Assembly (NCBI RefSeq): GCF_041262565.1 | Contig: NZ_JBGCCJ010000001.1 | Location: 186,001 to 250,000 of the forward strand | From: Leifsonia sp. EB41 | Lineage (GTDB): Bacteria; Actinomycetota; Actinomycetes; Actinomycetales; Microbacteriaceae | Direction of reading: 5' to 3' | DNA: 64,000 nt | Part shown: positions 52,486 through 62,257 of the stretch, in pieces | Numbering within the stretch: the first letter of the stretch is position 1 | How the letters are laid out: every line of letters begins with the position of its first letter | Notes under the pieces: model-generated | Told to the model about the DNA's origin: nothing | What the model saw: only the letters and a program-made list of their open reading frames with translations | Database searches by the model: none | Program-made: the position numbers and the translations under genes

Positions 52486-52491
52486 ATCGTA
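52486..52491 (-). promoter_or_regulatory. -10 box TACGAT of leaderless promoter
   Basis: TACGAT lies 6 nt upstream of the ATG at 52479. Confidence 0.5.
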
Positions 52492-52546
52492 GCGATTCGC
52501 GGGTGCGTTGGGGCGTATTCCGTTCGGAGCATGTCATCCACAACGA

Positions 52547-52580
52547 CGAAGGCCCGGAGGTCTTCACCTCCGGGCCTTCG
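52547..52580 (-). terminator. Terminator after tRNA-Asn
   Basis: CGAAGGCCCGGAGGT forms a perfect 15-bp stem with 52566-52580 around CTTC, 13 bp beyond the tRNA 3' end. Confidence 0.8.
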
Positions 52581-52592
52581 CCTGTGTTTCCG

Positions 52593-52665
52593 CTCCCCGA
52601 CTTGGACTCGAACCAAGAACCTGCCGGTTAACAGCCGGCTGCTCTGCCAATTGAGCTATCGAGGA
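52593..52665 (-). tRNA. tRNA-Asn (anticodon GUU)
   Basis: A 73-nt cloverleaf begins TCCTCGA and pairs with TCGGGGA plus discriminator G. The D-arm is AGCTCAATTGGCAGAGC, the anticodon loop CTGTTAA reads GUU, and GGTTCGAGTCC is the T-arm region. Confidence 0.93.
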
Positions 52666-52743
52666 ATGCTTGATCAGCGAAGCTACTCTAGCAAGACTTC
52701 GAGCGTCGAGTGAAATCCGCCCCGCATCCCGCGCGCGTCGCCG

Positions 52744-53745
52744 TCAGTACCCCGCCTCCGGGTCCACGCGGCCCACGAAATCGCCGTCGCCGAGGAAGGC
52801 GCGCACGTTCGCACGGACCCGCTCGGCGAGCAGCGGAGCGACCATCTCGGAGGTGTCGGCCTGGTGGGGCGTGATCAGGCAGGCGTCCTCCGACCACAGC
52901 GGGTGGCCATCCGGGAGCGGCTCCGGGTCGGTGACGTCGATACCCGCCCCGGCGATCTCCCCGGCGCGGAGGGCGCGTAGCAGCGCCTCGCTGTCGACGA
53001 GGCCGCCGCGGGCGATGTTCACCAGGTACGCAGTGCTCTTCATGGCCGCGAACTCCGCGTCGCCGAACAGGTGCCGAGTACCGCCGGTGAGCGCGGCGGC
53101 GACGATCACCACGTCGGCGTCCGGGAGGACCTCCCGCAGCCGGTCGGAGCCGACGGTGCGCTCGGCGCCGGCCACCGCGTCCGGCGAGCGGCGCACGATG
53201 GTCACACGGGCGTCGAACGGCGCGAGCAGCACCATCAGCTCCAGCGCGATCCCGCCGGCACCGATGATCACGACGTTCCTGCCGTAGAGCGAACGGCCCT
53301 CCTCGACGGTCGACCAGGAGGTCGCCCGCACGCGCTTCGGGAGGACGCGCAGCAGCGCGAGGGTGAGCGCCAGCGCGTGCTCGGCCACGGGCTGCGCGTA
53401 CGCGCCCTTCGCGCTGGTCCAGATCAGGCCGGGGCGGTCCTCCGACTGGATGATGCCGGAGAAGGCGTCGACGCCCGCGAACGGGAGCTGCACCCAGCCG
53501 ATGCCGGGATGCGCCTCCAGGACCGGCGGGAAGGCGGCGGCGTCCTTGTTGGAGAGCCATACGACGCCGCGGGTGCGGTCCGAGAGCGGCTCGACGGTGC
53601 CGCCCGCGGCCTCCACTGCGGCGACGAACGACGGCTCGGCGGTCGGGAGCACGGCGATGGGCCCCGGCTCCGGACGCTCACCCGGCGCGAGCGGGACTCC
53701 GCCCGGGGCGAGGACGGCGCGGTGCTGCGGTGTGGATTCGGTCAC
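52744..53745 (-). CDS. D-isomer-specific 2-hydroxyacid dehydrogenase
   Basis: A 333-residue NAD(P)-dependent dehydrogenase. The Rossmann loop is NVVIIGAGGIALELMVLLAP, and YLVNIARGGLVDSEALLRAL and DVTDPEPLPDGHPLWSEDAC are the family signatures. ITPHQADTSE carries the catalytic His. It would interconvert a 2-keto acid and its D-hydroxy acid. AGGAGG precedes the GTG. It is the last gene of the ABC transporter operon (24-bp gap), suggesting it acts on an imported compound. Confidence 0.9.
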   Translation of the reverse strand: MTESTPQHRAVLAPGGVPLAPGERPEPGPIAVLPTAEPSFVAAVEAAGGTVEPLSDRTRGVVWLSNKDAAAFPPVLEAHPGIGWVQLPFAGVDAFSGIIQSEDRPGLIWTSAKGAYAQPVAEHALALTLALLRVLPKRVRATSWSTVEEGRSLYGRNVVIIGAGGIALELMVLLAPFDARVTIVRRSPDAVAGAERTVGSDRLREVLPDADVVIVAAALTGGTRHLFGDAEFAAMKSTAYLVNIARGGLVDSEALLRALRAGEIAGAGIDVTDPEPLPDGHPLWSEDACLITPHQADTSEMVAPLLAERVRANVRAFLGDGDFVGRVDPEAGY

Positions 53746-53769
53746 AATTCCTCCTGTCGGGACGATCGG

Positions 53770-54618
53770 CTACTTCGCCGCGATCTGCGGCCGGCGCTCC
53801 CGCCGGCGCTGCGGCGGCTTCAGCGCGTCCGCCAGCCCGCGCACGAACGGATGCGACGGGTCGGCCAGCACGTCCTCGATCGGCCCGTAGGCGATGGGAC
53901 GGCCGCCCTGCAGCACCAGCGAGTTGTCCGTCGCGCGGCGCAGCACGGCCAGGTCGTGGCTGACGATAACGGCCGTGAAGCCCTCGTGCGTCCGGAGCTG
54001 GGCCAGGAGGTCGATCACCGCGTCACGCACCGTCGCGTCGATGCCGGCGGTCGGCTCGTCCACGACCAGCACCTGCGGGCCGAGCACCAGCGCCTTGGCG
54101 AGAGCGACGCGCTGCCGCTGTCCGGCGCTGAGCTGGTAGGGGTACTTGGTGAGCACGCTGAGCGGGAGGTGGACGGTGTCCAGCATTAGCGCGGCCCGCT
54201 CCCCCGCCGCCCGGCGGTCGTAGTGCTCGTCGCGCTCGAATATCGGCAGCGAGACGTTGTCCTGAACCGACAGCGACGGCTCCAGCGTTGCCGCGGCCTC
54301 CTGCGGCAGGTAGCCGACGTGGAAGGTCACCTCGGCCAGGTCCCGCTTGCGCGCGTGCCGCAGCGAGTGCCCGAGCACGGTCGCGTCGCCGCCGCTGATC
54401 CGCGGGCCGGGCTCGCCGGAGCGGAGGGGAAGCCCCCGCCCGGCGAGCACCGCGGCCAGCGTGCTCTTGCCCGAACCCGTCTCGCCCAGGACCCCCAGCG
54501 ACTGTCCGGCCTCCAGACGGAAGCTCACCCCGCGGAGTGCGACGCACGAAGGGCTGACGCCCCTGGCGGGATATTCGACGGACAGGTCGCTGACGAGGAT
54601 GGCAGGTTCGGAACTCAC
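53770..54618 (-). CDS. ABC transporter ATP-binding protein (third ATPase of the Opp/Dpp-like operon)
   Basis: A 282-residue nucleotide-binding protein. Walker A is GETGSGKST (~44), the signature is YQLSAGQRQRV with Ala in place of the usual first Gly of LSGGQ, Walker B is VLVVDEPTAGID and the switch His is in VIVSHDLAV. The C-terminal segment HPFVRGLADALKPP is typical of Opp/Dpp ATPases. It lies 10 bp after the fused ATPase gene, so the operon encodes three ATPase domains although two suffice for one transporter. Confidence 0.88.
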   Translation of the reverse strand: MSSEPAILVSDLSVEYPARGVSPSCVALRGVSFRLEAGQSLGVLGETGSGKSTLAAVLAGRGLPLRSGEPGPRISGGDATVLGHSLRHARKRDLAEVTFHVGYLPQEAAATLEPSLSVQDNVSLPIFERDEHYDRRAAGERAALMLDTVHLPLSVLTKYPYQLSAGQRQRVALAKALVLGPQVLVVDEPTAGIDATVRDAVIDLLAQLRTHEGFTAVIVSHDLAVLRRATDNSLVLQGGRPIAYGPIEDVLADPSHPFVRGLADALKPPQRRRERRPQIAAK

Positions 54619-54628
54619 ATATTCGACC

Positions 54629-56317
54629 CTAGGCGCTGTCGGCTTGGAGTGCGCGCAGCGCCTCCCGCCGGTCGGCCTGTTCCACCGGGTCCGGCACCGG
54701 CAGGGAGGCCAGCAGCCGCTGCGTGTACGGCTCGCGCGGGTTGCCGAGCACCTCGGCGCCCGTGCCCTCCTCCACCAGCTTGCCGCGGTGCAGCACCGCG
54801 ATCCGGTCGGCCAGGAGGTCGACGACCGCGAGGTCGTGGCTGATGAACAGCGCCGCGAAGCCGAACTCGCGCTGGAGGTCGGCGAACAACTCCAGCACCC
54901 GCGCCTGCACCGAGACGTCGAGGGCCGAAGTCGGCTCGTCGGCGATCAGCAAGGTCGGCTCCAGGGCGAGGGCGCGCGCGAGGCTCGCCCGCTGCCGCTG
55001 GCCGCCGGAGAGCTCGTGCGGGAACCGGTCGCCGTAGCTGCGCGGCAGCTGCACGGCCTCCAGCAGCTCGTCCACCCGGGCACGCGCGGCAGCGGGCGAG
55101 GACGCCCTGCCGTGCACGACGAGCGGCTCCGCCACGCAGTCCGCGATCGTCAGCAGCGGGTTGAAGCTCGACGCCGGGTCCTGGAACACGAAGCCGATGT
55201 CGCTGCGCACCTTGCGGAACTGCCGCTCCTTCACGCCGTTCATCTCGATCCCGAGCACCTCCAGCGAGCCGTCGGTGACCTTGCCGAGACCGGCGATCGC
55301 GCGGCCGATCGTCGTCTTGCCGGAACCGGACTCGCCCACCAGGCCGAGCACCTCGCCGGGGCGGATGTCGAAGCTCACACCGTCGACCGCCACGAACCCG
55401 GGGCGGCCGAGCCGGCCGGGGTACTGGATGCGCAGATCGCGCGCCGCGACCACCGGAGCCGCCTGCGGACGCTCTGCGCGGGCGATCGCCCGGTCCTGCG
55501 TTGCGACGGCGCCTTGGCCGATGTGCGGCACGGAGGCCAGGAGCTTCCGCGTGTACTCGTCCTTGGGCGACGCGAACAGTGTGCGCGCGTCGGCCTCCTC
55601 GACGACCTTGCCCTGGTACATGACCGCGACCCGGTCGGCCAGGTCGGCGACCACGCCCATGTTGTGCGTGATCAGCACGATGGCCGCACCGAACTCGTCG
55701 CGGCAGCGCCGCAGCAGGTCGAGGATCTCCGCCTGCACGGTCACGTCGAGCGCGGTGGTCGGCTCGTCGGCGACGATCAGGCCCGGGTTCAGCACGAGCG
55801 CCATCGCGATCACGATGCGCTGCTTCTGGCCGCCGGAGAACTGGTGCGGGTAGTACTTGACCCGCTTCTCCGGCTCGGGGATGCCGACCAGGCGGAGGAC
55901 GTCGACCGCCTGCTTCTGCGCTTCCTTCTTGGACAGCTTGCCGTGGGCGCGCAGGCCCTCGGCGATCTGCCAGCCCACCTGGAAGACGGGGTTCAGTGCG
56001 GTGGACGGCTCCTGGAAGACCATGGCTACGTCGGTGCCGCGCACCTCCCTGAGCTCCTTCTTGTTCAGCGAGATGACGTCCGCCTCGCTGGTGCCGTCCT
56101 TGCTGCGCAGCACCACGGCGCCCGAGGCGGTCGCGGTCTCCGGCAGCAGGCCGAGGATGGTCTTGGCGGTGACGGTCTTGCCCGAACCGGACTCCCCCAC
56201 GATCGCCAGCACTTCGCCGGGCGACACGCGCAGGGTGACATCGTCGACGGCCTTGACGGCGCCGGCGTCGGTGGAGAAGGTCACCGACAGGTTGTCGATG
56301 GTGACGACGTCGCTCAT
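54629..56317 (-). CDS. Fused two-domain Opp/Dpp-type ABC ATPase
   Basis: A 562-residue protein combining DppD- and DppF-like ATPases. Domain 1 has GESGSGKTVTAKT (~39), SGGQKQRIVIA and VADEPTTALDVT. Domain 2 has GESGSGKTTIGRA (~335), LSGGQRQRASLA and IADEPTSALDVS. The C-terminal PREPYTQRLLASLPVPDP is typical of the DppF family. It energises the two permeases encoded next to it. Its start overlaps the stop of the DppC gene (ATGA). Confidence 0.94.
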   Translation of the reverse strand: MSDVVTIDNLSVTFSTDAGAVKAVDDVTLRVSPGEVLAIVGESGSGKTVTAKTILGLLPETATASGAVVLRSKDGTSEADVISLNKKELREVRGTDVAMVFQEPSTALNPVFQVGWQIAEGLRAHGKLSKKEAQKQAVDVLRLVGIPEPEKRVKYYPHQFSGGQKQRIVIAMALVLNPGLIVADEPTTALDVTVQAEILDLLRRCRDEFGAAIVLITHNMGVVADLADRVAVMYQGKVVEEADARTLFASPKDEYTRKLLASVPHIGQGAVATQDRAIARAERPQAAPVVAARDLRIQYPGRLGRPGFVAVDGVSFDIRPGEVLGLVGESGSGKTTIGRAIAGLGKVTDGSLEVLGIEMNGVKERQFRKVRSDIGFVFQDPASSFNPLLTIADCVAEPLVVHGRASSPAAARARVDELLEAVQLPRSYGDRFPHELSGGQRQRASLARALALEPTLLIADEPTSALDVSVQARVLELFADLQREFGFAALFISHDLAVVDLLADRIAVLHRGKLVEEGTGAEVLGNPREPYTQRLLASLPVPDPVEQADRREALRALQADSA

Positions 56318-57369
56318 GGCTTGACCTCGATTCCGTGCTCGTCGAACGACTCTCCGCCTTCAAGACCGTCGATTCCGCCGGGGCCCGCCTCCAGCGGACC
56401 GCCGGGGACGACGGAGGTCTCGGCCACCTGGCCGGACGCCACAGCGGCGCGGCGGCGGCCGCGCAGGCGCGGGTCGGCGAGGTCGTTCAGGCTCTCGCCG
56501 ACGAGCGTGATGCCGAGCACCACGAGCACGATCGCGAGACCGGGGTAGATGGACGTCCACCAGATGCCGCTCGTGACATCCGACAGCGCCTTGTTGAGGT
56601 CGTAGCCCCACTCCGCAGCCGCGGTCGGCTCGATGCCGAAGCCCAGGAAGCCCAGAGCGGCGAGCGTCAGGATGGCGTCCGACGAGTTCAGCGTGAAGAT
56701 CAGCGGCAGCGTGCGGGTGGAGTTGCGCAGCACGTGGCGGAACATGATCCGCCCGTTGCTCGCGCCGACGACCTTGGCCGACTCGACGTAGGCCTCCGCC
56801 TTGATCCGGACGACCTCCGAGCGGATGACCCGGAAGTACTGCGGGATGTAGACCACGGTGATCGAGATCGCCGCCGCGAGGATGCCGCCCCAGAGGCTGG
56901 ACTGGCCGCCCGAGATGACGATCGCCATCACGATCGCCAGCAGCAGCGACGGGAACGCGTAGATCGCGTCGGCGATCACCACGAGCACTCGGTCGACCCA
57001 GCCGCCGAAGTAGCCGGAGACCAGGCCGAGGATGACCCCGGCGAAGATCGACAGGACGACGGCGACGACGATCACCAGGATCGCGGTCTGCGCTCCCCAG
57101 ATCACGCGCGAGTAGACGTCGTAGCCGCCCACCGTCGTGCCCCAGATGTGCGCGGGGCTCGGCGGCTGCTGCGAGCCGAACTGCCCGTGCGCGTCCTTGA
57201 GCTGCGAGAAGCCGTACGGTGCGATGACGGGCGCGAAGATCGCGACCAGGATGAACAGGCCGGTGAGCACGAGTCCCGTGATCAGCATGCCGCGCTGCAG
57301 TCCGACGGACTGGCGCAGCTGGTGCACGACGGGGAGCCGGCTCCAGATGGTGCCCTTGCGCGAGGCCAT
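56314..57369 (-). CDS. Opp/Dpp-type ABC permease (DppC-like)
   Basis: A 351-residue inner-membrane permease. It has an N-terminal OppC_N-type segment, about six helices and the EAA loop SAKVVGASNGRIMFRHVLRN. ALGFLGFGIEPTAAAEWGYD is the DppC hallmark. The C-terminal tail (~315-351) is hydrophilic and longer than usual. It pairs with the DppB-like protein, whose gene ends 1 bp upstream. Confidence 0.93.
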   Translation of the reverse strand: MASRKGTIWSRLPVVHQLRQSVGLQRGMLITGLVLTGLFILVAIFAPVIAPYGFSQLKDAHGQFGSQQPPSPAHIWGTTVGGYDVYSRVIWGAQTAILVIVVAVVLSIFAGVILGLVSGYFGGWVDRVLVVIADAIYAFPSLLLAIVMAIVISGGQSSLWGGILAAAISITVVYIPQYFRVIRSEVVRIKAEAYVESAKVVGASNGRIMFRHVLRNSTRTLPLIFTLNSSDAILTLAALGFLGFGIEPTAAAEWGYDLNKALSDVTSGIWWTSIYPGLAIVLVVLGITLVGESLNDLADPRLRGRRRAAVASGQVAETSVVPGGPLEAGPGGIDGLEGGESFDEHGIEVKP

Positions 57370-57370
57370 G

Positions 57371-58465
57371 TCAGTACCTCACTCTCGGGTCGATGAACGC
57401 CGCGATGATGTCGACGATGAAGTTCGTGACCGCGACGATGACGGCGAGCAGGACGACCATGCCCTGCACCGCGACGAAGTCGCGCGCCTGAAGGTAGTGG
57501 GAGAGCTGGAAGCCCAGACCCTTCCACTCGAAGGTGGTCTCGGTCAGGATCGCGCCGCCGAGCAGCAGAGCGATCTGGAGGCCCATGACCGTGACGATCG
57601 GGATGAGCGCAGGGCGGTACGCGTGCTTGCGCACCAGCCGGCTCTCGCTGACGCCGCGCGAGCGGGCCGCGTCCACATAGTCGGTGGAGAGCGTGCCGAT
57701 CACATTCGTGCGCACCAGCCGGAGGAAGATTCCCGCGGTCAGCAGGCCGAGCGTCACGGCGGGCAGGACGGCGTGCAGGAGGACGTCGCCGACCACCGCC
57801 GGGTCACCGGTCATGAACGCGTCGATCAGGTAGATGCCCGTCTTGTTCGGCAGGGTCTGCATCTCGATCTCGGAACTGGTCGAGGCGCGCCCCGCGACGG
57901 GGAGCACGTTCAGCCAGATCGAGAAGATGAGCTTGAGCACCATGCCGACGAAGAACACCGGCGTCGCGTAGCAGAGGATCGCGAAGATGCGCAGCGACGC
58001 GTCGCCCCACTTGTCGCGGAAGTAGGCCGCGAGCAGGCCGAGCGGGATGCCGACGATGAACGCGACGATGAGGGCGTAGAACGCCAGCTCGAGGGTCGCC
58101 GCGCCGTACGTGATCAGCACCTGGGTCACGGGCTGGTGGTCGGTGAAGGTAGTGCCGAAGTCGCCGCGGAGGATCTGTCCGAGGTACTCGAAGTACTGCA
58201 CGAGGAGCGGCCGGTCGTAGCCGGCCTCGTGGATGCGCTGCTGAAGCTGCGCGGGAGGGAGCTTGCCGCCGAGTGCCGCCGTGATGGGGTCACCGGTGGA
58301 CCGCATCAGGAAGAAGACGACGGTGACGAGGATGAAGATCGTCGGGATGATGAGAAGCGCGCGGATGACGATGTAGCGGCCCAGGCCGCCTCCCGTCTGT
58401 CGACGCGCCTTGATACGTTCTGGCCCGGCAGTGGGGGCTGCCGGGGTACTGACGGTCGCTGTCAT
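57371..58465 (-). CDS. Opp/Dpp-type ABC permease (DppB-like)
   Basis: A 364-residue permease with about six helices. RYIVIRALLIIPTIFILVTV is the first helix. The EAA loop YVDAARSRGVSESRLVRKHA and the C-terminal DFVAVQGMVVLLAVIVAVTN-FIVDIIAAFIDPRVRY are DppB-type. A large extracytoplasmic segment contains SSEIEMQTLPNKTGIYLIDA. I chose ATG 58465; the TTG three codons upstream is less likely. Confidence 0.93.
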   Translation of the reverse strand: MTATVSTPAAPTAGPERIKARRQTGGGLGRYIVIRALLIIPTIFILVTVVFFLMRSTGDPITAALGGKLPPAQLQQRIHEAGYDRPLLVQYFEYLGQILRGDFGTTFTDHQPVTQVLITYGAATLELAFYALIVAFIVGIPLGLLAAYFRDKWGDASLRIFAILCYATPVFFVGMVLKLIFSIWLNVLPVAGRASTSSEIEMQTLPNKTGIYLIDAFMTGDPAVVGDVLLHAVLPAVTLGLLTAGIFLRLVRTNVIGTLSTDYVDAARSRGVSESRLVRKHAYRPALIPIVTVMGLQIALLLGGAILTETTFEWKGLGFQLSHYLQARDFVAVQGMVVLLAVIVAVTNFIVDIIAAFIDPRVRY

Positions 58466-58547
58466 GGAAGCCAATCGTGGGTGGTTCGTGGGTGAGGGCG
58501 GCTCGCGTCAGACGCGAGCCGCCCCCGGTTCGGCCCTGTGGCGCGGC

Positions 58548-60179
58548 CTAGCCCTTCGAGAGGGCGGCGTAGCGGAACTTGAACGACGGGTCGAGCGTCT
58601 TGTCGGTGCCGTTCACGTTCTTGCCGACGACCGCCACCTGCGAACCCTGGAGCAGGGGCAGGGTGGACAGGTCGGCGCCCACCTTCGCCTGGATCTCCTC
58701 GATCAGCTTGGTGCGGGCGGCCTTGTCGGTGGTGCCGAGCTGCTGGGTGATCAGCGACTGCACCTCGGGGTTGTCGTAGTGGTTCGCGAGGAAGTTGTCC
58801 TTGCTGAAGAACGGCGACAGGTAGTTGTCCGCGTCGGAGTAGTCCGGGAACCAGCCGAGCTGGTAGGCCGGGTAAAGGTCCTTTACACGGTCCTTGGAGT
58901 ACTGGACCCACTCGGTCGACTGCAGGTTGACCTTGAACAGGCCGCCGTTCTCGAGCTGCTCCTTCACGAGCGCGTACTCGTCACCGGAGGACGGGCCGTA
59001 GTGGTCCGGGTTGTACTGCAGGTTGAGCGCGACCGGGGTGGTCACGCCGGCGGCCTGCAGCGCAGCCTTCGCCTTGTCGAGGCTCGGCCCGCCGTTGCCG
59101 TCGCCGTAGAGGTCCTTCAGCACCGTGGTGGCGCCGGTCAGGCCCTGCGGGACGTACGAGTACGCCGGGGTGTAGGTGTCCTTGTAGACCTGCTTGGCGA
59201 TGGTGGCGCGGTCGACGAGGTCGGCAGCGGCCTGGCGCACGGCGAGGGCCTTCTTGGCGTCGGCCTGCGGCGTGGTGGCGCCGTAGGGCTGCGTGTTGAA
59301 GTTCCAGACGATGTAGCGGAGCTCACCACCCGGTCCCTTGACGACCTTGACGTTCTTGTCCGTGCCGAGGCTCTGGATGTCCGTCGCCGACAGGCTGCGG
59401 TACGCGACGTCGATCGCGCCCTTCTGGATGTCGAGCTTCATGTTCGACGACTCGGCGTAGTACTTGACGTTGATCTTGTCCGTCGCCGGCTTGCCGAGCA
59501 GACCCTGGTAGTTCGGGTTCGCCTTGTACGCGATCAGGTTGTTGAAGTCGTAGCTCGTGATGTCGTACTGACCGGCGAACGCGTGACCCTTGACGATGGT
59601 GTTGTCCGGGGTGACCTTGTCGGCCGAGAAGACCTGGTGGTCGACGATCGGGCCGGCGGGGCTGGAGAGCACCTGCGGGAAGGTCTGGTCGTTCGGGACC
59701 TTGAGCTTGAAGACCGCGGTCGTCTTGTCCGGCGTGCTGACGCTGTCGAGGTTGCCGAGCAGCGACGCGGGACCGTTGGGGTCGTTGATCTTGAGCTGGC
59801 GGTCGAAGGTGAACTTGACGTCCTCGGAGGTCAGCGGGTGACCGTTCGCGAACTTCAGGTTCGGCTTCAGCTTGACTGTGTACTCCGTCGGCGACGTGAA
59901 CGTCGCGCTCGTGGCGATGTCCGGCTTGACGTCCGGGCTGCCGTACGGGGAGTTCAGCAGGAACGGGTACACCTGGTTCATCACGGCAAAGGAGCCGTTG
60001 TCGTACGAGCCGGCCGGGTCGATCGACGTGATCTTGTCGGTCGTGCCGATGGTCAGCGTGCCGCCGCTGCCACCAGAGCCGTTATTGGCCCCGGAGCAGC
60101 CCGCGAGCACCAGCGCCGCGGCCGCGAATGCGGCCGACACGGCGAGCAGGCGCCGTCCGCCGATTGTTACGGATCTCAT
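58548..60179 (-). CDS. ABC transporter substrate-binding lipoprotein (family 5)
   Basis: A 543-residue extracellular solute-binding protein. The lipoprotein signal ends LAGC with lipidated Cys28, followed by a Gly/Ser/Asn linker. VKPDIATSATFTSPTEYTVK and LKFANGHPLTSEDVKFTFDR are SBP_bac_5 motifs. The usual ligands are peptides or nickel-like chelates; the true substrate is unknown. GGAAGAGG precedes the ATG. It is the first gene of the operon. Confidence 0.94.
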   Translation of the reverse strand: MRSVTIGGRRLLAVSAAFAAAALVLAGCSGANNGSGGSGGTLTIGTTDKITSIDPAGSYDNGSFAVMNQVYPFLLNSPYGSPDVKPDIATSATFTSPTEYTVKLKPNLKFANGHPLTSEDVKFTFDRQLKINDPNGPASLLGNLDSVSTPDKTTAVFKLKVPNDQTFPQVLSSPAGPIVDHQVFSADKVTPDNTIVKGHAFAGQYDITSYDFNNLIAYKANPNYQGLLGKPATDKINVKYYAESSNMKLDIQKGAIDVAYRSLSATDIQSLGTDKNVKVVKGPGGELRYIVWNFNTQPYGATTPQADAKKALAVRQAAADLVDRATIAKQVYKDTYTPAYSYVPQGLTGATTVLKDLYGDGNGGPSLDKAKAALQAAGVTTPVALNLQYNPDHYGPSSGDEYALVKEQLENGGLFKVNLQSTEWVQYSKDRVKDLYPAYQLGWFPDYSDADNYLSPFFSKDNFLANHYDNPEVQSLITQQLGTTDKAARTKLIEEIQAKVGADLSTLPLLQGSQVAVVGKNVNGTDKTLDPSFKFRYAALSKG

Positions 60180-60403
60180 ATCCGATTACCTCTTCCTTGG
60201 TGGGGTCACCGATCGGCGGAGCGCACACGCGTGCCACATCGCCGAATCGTGTAGCCACAGTCCTAGCACGAATGCCGCGCCCGATGCGCATGTTGCCGCG
60301 GATCGCGGCGCAATCTTTACATCGGCGCAACAATTCCGCGCGCATTTGCGCACAGTGCTATGGATTCCGTCGTCGGGACGTGACGATGATCTATTGTGCC
60401 GCG

Positions 60404-62251
60404 CTACTCGCCGCGCAGCCGCATCCGCTCGTGATCGATCGACGCCAGCGCCACCTGGAGCGAGCGCCGCAGCTCGGCGTTCTGCGGGTCGGTGCGCGCC
60501 AGGCGGGAGGTCAGCTCGGCCTTCTCGCGCAGCAGATCGCGGTCGATCAGGCCGTCCAGGATGGAGCGTGCGTAGCGGCCGACATCGGTCCCGGTCTGCG
60601 GCAGGGCGCCGACGGCGAGGGCGTTCACGGTCGGCGCGTAAACCTGCGGCACCTCGGCGAGGATGCGGTCCACCCAGCCGGGGTCGGCGATGGACGGGAG
60701 CTGGATCGCGATGGCGTCGCGGACGACCGCGTGGGTCGGGTTCACGAACGGAACCTGCACGACGCGGGCGGCACGCTCGGCGCCGACCTCCGCGGGGAAC
60801 TGGAGCAGCACCATGAGGCTCTCGCGCTCGGTGCGCTGGGTGAGGTCCGTGAGGTCCGCCTCCCTGACCGGCGCGGGAGCGTCCGGCGGTACGGGAGCGG
60901 TGACCGGGCCGGCGTCGGGGCGCCTTCCCCGCGCACGAACCACCTTCCAGACATCGCGCTGCTCGGCGCCCGTCAGTTTCGCGAACAGCCGCACATAGCC
61001 GTCCCTAGACGCGTCGTCGCGGATGCTCGCGAGGACCGGCGCTCCTGCGCGAACGGCGTTCGCCCTCCCCTCGATCGTCTCCAGGTCGTGCTCGGAAGCG
61101 ATGCGACGAAGCATGAACTCGAAGAGCGGGCGCTTCTGCTCCACCATCGCTACGACGGCCGAGTCGCCTCCCTTGAGCCGGAGATCACAGGGGTCGAGCC
61201 CATCCGGTGCGATCGCGACGTACGTCTGTGCGACGAAGTTCTGCTCTTCGGCGAAGGCCTTCGCGGCCGCGTTGAGACCGGCCGAGTCTCCGTCGAACGT
61301 GAAGACCACCGAACGCTGCGTGCTGTCGTAGTCCTTGTCGCCCAGGACCCTCCGCAGGACCCGGATGTGCTCGCTTCCGAAGGCCGTTCCACAGGTGGCG
61401 ATCGCGGTCGTCACCCCGGAGAGATGACACGCCATGACGTCGGTGTATCCCTCCACGATCGTCGCCGTCCCGTTGCGGGAGATGTCCCGCTTGGCGAGGT
61501 CGAGGCCGTAGAGCACCTGCGCCTTCTTGTAGACCGCGGTCTCCGGCGTGTTCAGGTATTTCGGGCCGTTGTCGTCCTCCAGCAGGCGGCGGGCGCCGAA
61601 GCCGATCGTCTGCCCGGTCACGTCGCGGATCGGCCACACCAGCCGGCCGCGGAACCGGTCGTAGACGCCGCGGTCGCGCTGCGACACGAGGCCGGCGGCC
61701 AGCAGCTCGTCCGGGCTGAAGCCCTTGCCGCGCAGGTGCGTGGTCAGCTCGTCCCAGCTCTTCGGGGCGAAGCCGACGCCGAAGTGCGCGGCGGCCGCGG
61801 CGTCGAAGCCGCGCTCGCCCAGGAAGCGGCGGCCGGGGTCCGCGTCAGGAGCCGCCAGCCGCTCGCGGAAGAACTCCTCCGCGGCGTTGTTCGCGGCCAG
61901 CAGTCTGGCACGGTTGCCGCTCGACTCGCTCGGGCCTCCCCCGCCCTCCTCGTAGTGGAGCTGGTAGCCGATCCGGCCCGCCAACCGCTCGACGGCCTCC
62001 GTGAAGGAGACGTGGTCGAGCTTCACCAGGAACGCGTAGACGTCGCCGCCCTCGCCGCAGCCGAAGCAGTGGTAGCGGCCGACGCCCGGCCGGACGTTGA
62101 AGCTCGGGCTCTTCTCGTCGTGGAACGGGCAGAGGCCCTTGAGCGAGCCGACGCCGCCCGGCTTCAGGCTCACATAGTCGCCGATGATGTCGGCGATGTT
62201 GGTACGGGCCTTGACCTCTTCGATGTCGCTCTGTCGTATCCGGCCCGCCAT
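60404..62251 (-). CDS. dnaG: DNA primase
   Basis: A 615-residue primase that makes RNA primers for DNA replication. The CHC2 zinc finger is LCPFHDEKSPSFNV with HCFGCGEGGD (~40-70). RFRGRLVWPIRDVTGQTIGF and YLNTPETAVYKKAQVLYGLD are core motifs, and the TOPRIM acidic residues lie in TIVEGYTDVMACH and FTFDGDSAGLNAA. The C-terminal DnaB-binding part is divergent, as usual in actinobacteria. TAGACT lies 6 nt upstream of the ATG, so the transcript is probably leaderless. Confidence 0.96.
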   Translation of the reverse strand: MAGRIRQSDIEEVKARTNIADIIGDYVSLKPGGVGSLKGLCPFHDEKSPSFNVRPGVGRYHCFGCGEGGDVYAFLVKLDHVSFTEAVERLAGRIGYQLHYEEGGGGPSESSGNRARLLAANNAAEEFFRERLAAPDADPGRRFLGERGFDAAAAAHFGVGFAPKSWDELTTHLRGKGFSPDELLAAGLVSQRDRGVYDRFRGRLVWPIRDVTGQTIGFGARRLLEDDNGPKYLNTPETAVYKKAQVLYGLDLAKRDISRNGTATIVEGYTDVMACHLSGVTTAIATCGTAFGSEHIRVLRRVLGDKDYDSTQRSVVFTFDGDSAGLNAAAKAFAEEQNFVAQTYVAIAPDGLDPCDLRLKGGDSAVVAMVEQKRPLFEFMLRRIASEHDLETIEGRANAVRAGAPVLASIRDDASRDGYVRLFAKLTGAEQRDVWKVVRARGRRPDAGPVTAPVPPDAPAPVREADLTDLTQRTERESLMVLLQFPAEVGAERAARVVQVPFVNPTHAVVRDAIAIQLPSIADPGWVDRILAEVPQVYAPTVNALAVGALPQTGTDVGRYARSILDGLIDRDLLREKAELTSRLARTDPQNAELRRSLQVALASIDHERMRLRGE

Positions 62252-62257
62252 AGGACG

